From: Pseudomonas akapageensis
GTDB taxonomy: Bacteria; Pseudomonadota; Gammaproteobacteria; Pseudomonadales; Pseudomonadaceae
Reading direction: 5' to 3'
Assembly (NCBI RefSeq): GCF_011355085.1
Contig: NZ_VXCP01000057.1
Span: forward strand, 1 to 64,000
DNA length: 64,000 nucleotides
Shown: positions 62,241 to 64,000 of the stretch, piece after piece
Layout of the letters: every line of letters starts with the position of its first letter
Position numbering within the stretch: position 1 is the first letter of the stretch
Notes under the pieces: model-generated
What the model saw: the letters and a program-made list of their open reading frames with translations, nothing else
What the model was told of the DNA's origin: nothing
The model's database searches: none
Program-made: the position numbers and the translations under genes

Positions 62241-63677
62241 TCAGTCGCGTTGCAGCTTGCGGATCAGGGTCCCGATGTCGATGCCCAGGTGCTGCGCGGC
62301 CTTGCGCTTGCTGCCGCACAAACGCACGGCCTTGAGGATCACTTGCCGTTCGAAACGCTGTACTTGCGCCTTGAGGTTCTGTTCGGGGCCGTCATCCAGC
62401 GGCAGGTCTTCATCATCCTCCGGCTGCAGGGCCGTCGGGACCTTGTCTTCCAGCATCTCTGCCGGCAGGTGGTGTTCCTGGGCTTCATCGTCGGCGAGTA
62501 CCGCCAGGCGCTCGAAGATGTTCACCAGCTCGCGGATGTTGCCCGGGAAGTCATAGGCCATCAGGCGTCGTCGACAATCGGGGGAGAGGTGCAGGGTCGG
62601 CTCGCGATCGAGGTTGATGCGGGTCAGGAGGATATCGATCAAAAAGGGCAGGTCATCGATGTGCTTGCGCAGCGGCGGGATTTCCACCGGCAGGACGGCC
62701 AGACGGTAGTACAGGTCGGCGCGGAACTCGCCGATGCTGACCTGATGGCGCAGGTCCTTGTTGGTGGCGGCGATCACCTGCACCTGAACGGTCTTGCTCA
62801 AGGGCGAACCGACCGACTGAATGGTACTGTCCTCCAAAAATTTCAATAACTTGGCTTGTACATGTAAAGGAATTTCTCCGATCTCATCCAGGAACAACGT
62901 ACCGCCCGAGGCTGCTTCGATGTAGCCCTGTTTGCCGCCCTGCAGGGCACCGGTGAAGGCGCCTCGTTCGTAGCCGAACATCTCCGACTCGAACAGGCTT
63001 TCCGGGATACTGCCGCAGTTGACATGAATGAACGGGCGGTCGCCCCAGCCGGCGGCACGGTGGATATGCCGGGCGATGGCCGTCTTGCCGACGCCTGGCT
63101 CACCCAGCAGCAGGAGCCTGGCGCGGCGGCGGAAGGCGCGTACTCCGGTGTCGGCGATGCTCGACAATTGCGGCGACAGGTGCAGGGCATTGTCCTGGGG
63201 ATCGCTCAGGCCGGGCTTGTCGGGTGCGCGCAAGGCCGCAGGGGAGCGCTTCTGCGGCTTGCTGCCTTCGAAATCCCGTTGCACCAGCATCATGAAGGGC
63301 TTTTCATAGGCGCCGGTCGGCACCGCCTGGGTGCTGGTGAACAGTACCCGGCCGTCCCGCGAGCGGGTCAACGCACTGCTGGCACCGCGATTGATGGCCA
63401 TTTCGAAGTCATCGAACATCAGCGCCGAGCGCTGGAAGAACTCAGTGTTGGACAGGCCTACCGCTTGCTCCCTGGACAGGCGATTGACCCGTTCGGCCGC
63501 CAGGTTAATGAAGCGCACCCGGGCCTCGCCATCGCAGACGATGATCGCTTCGCTGAAGCTGTCGAGCAGCGCGTGCAGCGCCGGGGTTTCCAGCAAGGCG
63601 CCGAGGATCTCACTGCTGACGTTGACCGACGAGCGCATGCCCATCTGCAGGGCGCCCAGCAGGTTCTTGTCGTTCAT
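62241..63677 (-). CDS. Sigma-54-dependent transcriptional activator with PAS domain
   Basis: The protein has 478 residues; ATG 63677 overlaps the upstream PAS gene by 4 nt. A PAS-like sensor (about 30-140; IVCDGEARVRFINLAAERV) is followed by an AAA+ domain with Walker A GEPGVGKTAIA, the sigma-54 contact loop GAFTGA and Walker B FLDEIGEIP, and a Fis-type DNA-binding end (KRKAAQHLGIDIGTLIRKL). It is transcribed toward the dmm operon and is its probable activator. Confidence 0.9.
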   Translation of the reverse strand: MNDKNLLGALQMGMRSSVNVSSEILGALLETPALHALLDSFSEAIIVCDGEARVRFINLAAERVNRLSREQAVGLSNTEFFQRSALMFDDFEMAINRGASSALTRSRDGRVLFTSTQAVPTGAYEKPFMMLVQRDFEGSKPQKRSPAALRAPDKPGLSDPQDNALHLSPQLSSIADTGVRAFRRRARLLLLGEPGVGKTAIARHIHRAAGWGDRPFIHVNCGSIPESLFESEMFGYERGAFTGALQGGKQGYIEAASGGTLFLDEIGEIPLHVQAKLLKFLEDSTIQSVGSPLSKTVQVQVIAATNKDLRHQVSIGEFRADLYYRLAVLPVEIPPLRKHIDDLPFLIDILLTRINLDREPTLHLSPDCRRRLMAYDFPGNIRELVNIFERLAVLADDEAQEHHLPAEMLEDKVPTALQPEDDEDLPLDDGPEQNLKAQVQRFERQVILKAVRLCGSKRKAAQHLGIDIGTLIRKLQRD

Positions 63678-64000
63678 GGATGCAGCTCTCCGGGGTGCCC
63701 GGCGTGGTGTCCGTTGCGACGCAATACCGCGACCTGCCAGGCTACGCCTTCCTTGATCGCGATGCGCGAGCAATGCACGTTGAAGTCCAGCGCACGGCCG
63801 CCCAGGTCTGGCAGCACGACGCGGTGCCAGGTCCGCTCCGGTGGCGAGGTATCGAGCAGGGACCGGGCGATGCTGGCGCCCCGGGTAATGCCGAAGGTCT
63901 CTTCGAACGCCGAGTTGCGCCATTGCGGCTGCTGTTGCTCATCGATGACCAATACCGCGTCGGGAACCGCATCGAACACCCGACGCAAGGCGGCGATGCG
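63674..64000 (-). CDS. PAS-domain protein (5' end beyond the window)
   Basis: The frame is open at the right edge, so the start is missing. The visible 108 residues form a PAS-like unit (DAVPDAVLVIDEQQQPQWRN) up to its end. It overlaps the activator by 4 nt and is presumably co-transcribed. It may be a sensor working with the activator; no kinase domain is visible. Confidence 0.65.
   Translation of the reverse strand, partial: RIAALRRVFDAVPDAVLVIDEQQQPQWRNSAFEETFGITRGASIARSLLDTSPPERTWHRVVLPDLGGRALDFNVHCSRIAIKEGVAWQVAVLRRNGHHAGHPGELHP

Overview
The window looks like a Pseudomonas chromosome, most likely of the P. fluorescens group. GC is high, REP-type palindromes of the GTGGGAGC and GTTCCCACGC kinds sit between genes, and the families present are typical of the genus: DUF6124, DUF2790, DUF1302/DUF1329, an SdsA1-like alkylsulfatase and AEGGSDR-repeat proteins. 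Species and functions are read from sequence by recognition only; no search was run.

Region 1 (1-14640) is the right-hand part of a type VI secretion (T6SS) cluster. Three tandem DUF2931 lipoprotein genes are followed by a likely effector/immunity pair, a PAAR spike tip, an unknown membrane protein, then tssM-tssA-tssF-tssG-tssJ-tssE and an ImpA_N/OmpA fusion, ending in a terminator. tssF has one in-frame TAG stop but is otherwise full length. tssB, tssC, tssK, tssL, clpV, hcp and vgrG are not in the window.

Region 2 (14660-33750) is mixed metabolism and regulation: a DUF1329/DUF1302 pair, a DUF1254 protein, an alkylsulfatase, a Crp/Fnr regulator divergent from a class II aldolase and 2-hydroxyacid dehydrogenase pair, periplasmic proteins, a thioesterase, a hipBA toxin-antitoxin operon with a clear operator, an acyl-CoA dehydrogenase and a LysR regulator.

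Region 3 (33830-44100) appears to be one envelope-stress regulon. Four intergenic modules of about 80 bp share the same five-heptamer layout (RTGTATC/RTGTGTC, offsets 0, 10-12, 30, 60-62, 72-73). They precede a formamidase-like gene, a DUF692 (MNIO)/DUF2063 operon, a DUF2790/repeat-protein/DipZ-like operon and a DoxX/GST operon. An OmpR-type two-component system lies in the middle and is the obvious candidate regulator. DUF692, DUF2063 and DoxX are the partners seen in Hvf/Gig/bufferin metal-stress systems, but the usual DUF2282 precursor is absent.

Region 4 (44110-53374) is a complete selenocysteine formate dehydrogenase locus: fdnG with an in-frame UGA and SECIS hairpin, fdnH, fdnI, fdhE, selA, selB and the tRNA-Sec gene selC. 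Region 5 (53382-56140) holds an OmpK/Tsx-like porin, a LysR regulator and a DUF6124 gene. Two DUF6124 genes (41546-41869 and 55827-56138) are preceded by the same roughly 300-nt leader, with covarying stems and a repeated hairpin-loop motif, suggesting a structured regulatory RNA. Region 6 (56276-64000) is a probable dimethylamine-oxidation operon (dmmABC, APC permease, aldehyde dehydrogenase) behind a sigma-54 promoter, with an NtrC-type activator and a PAS protein that runs off the right edge.
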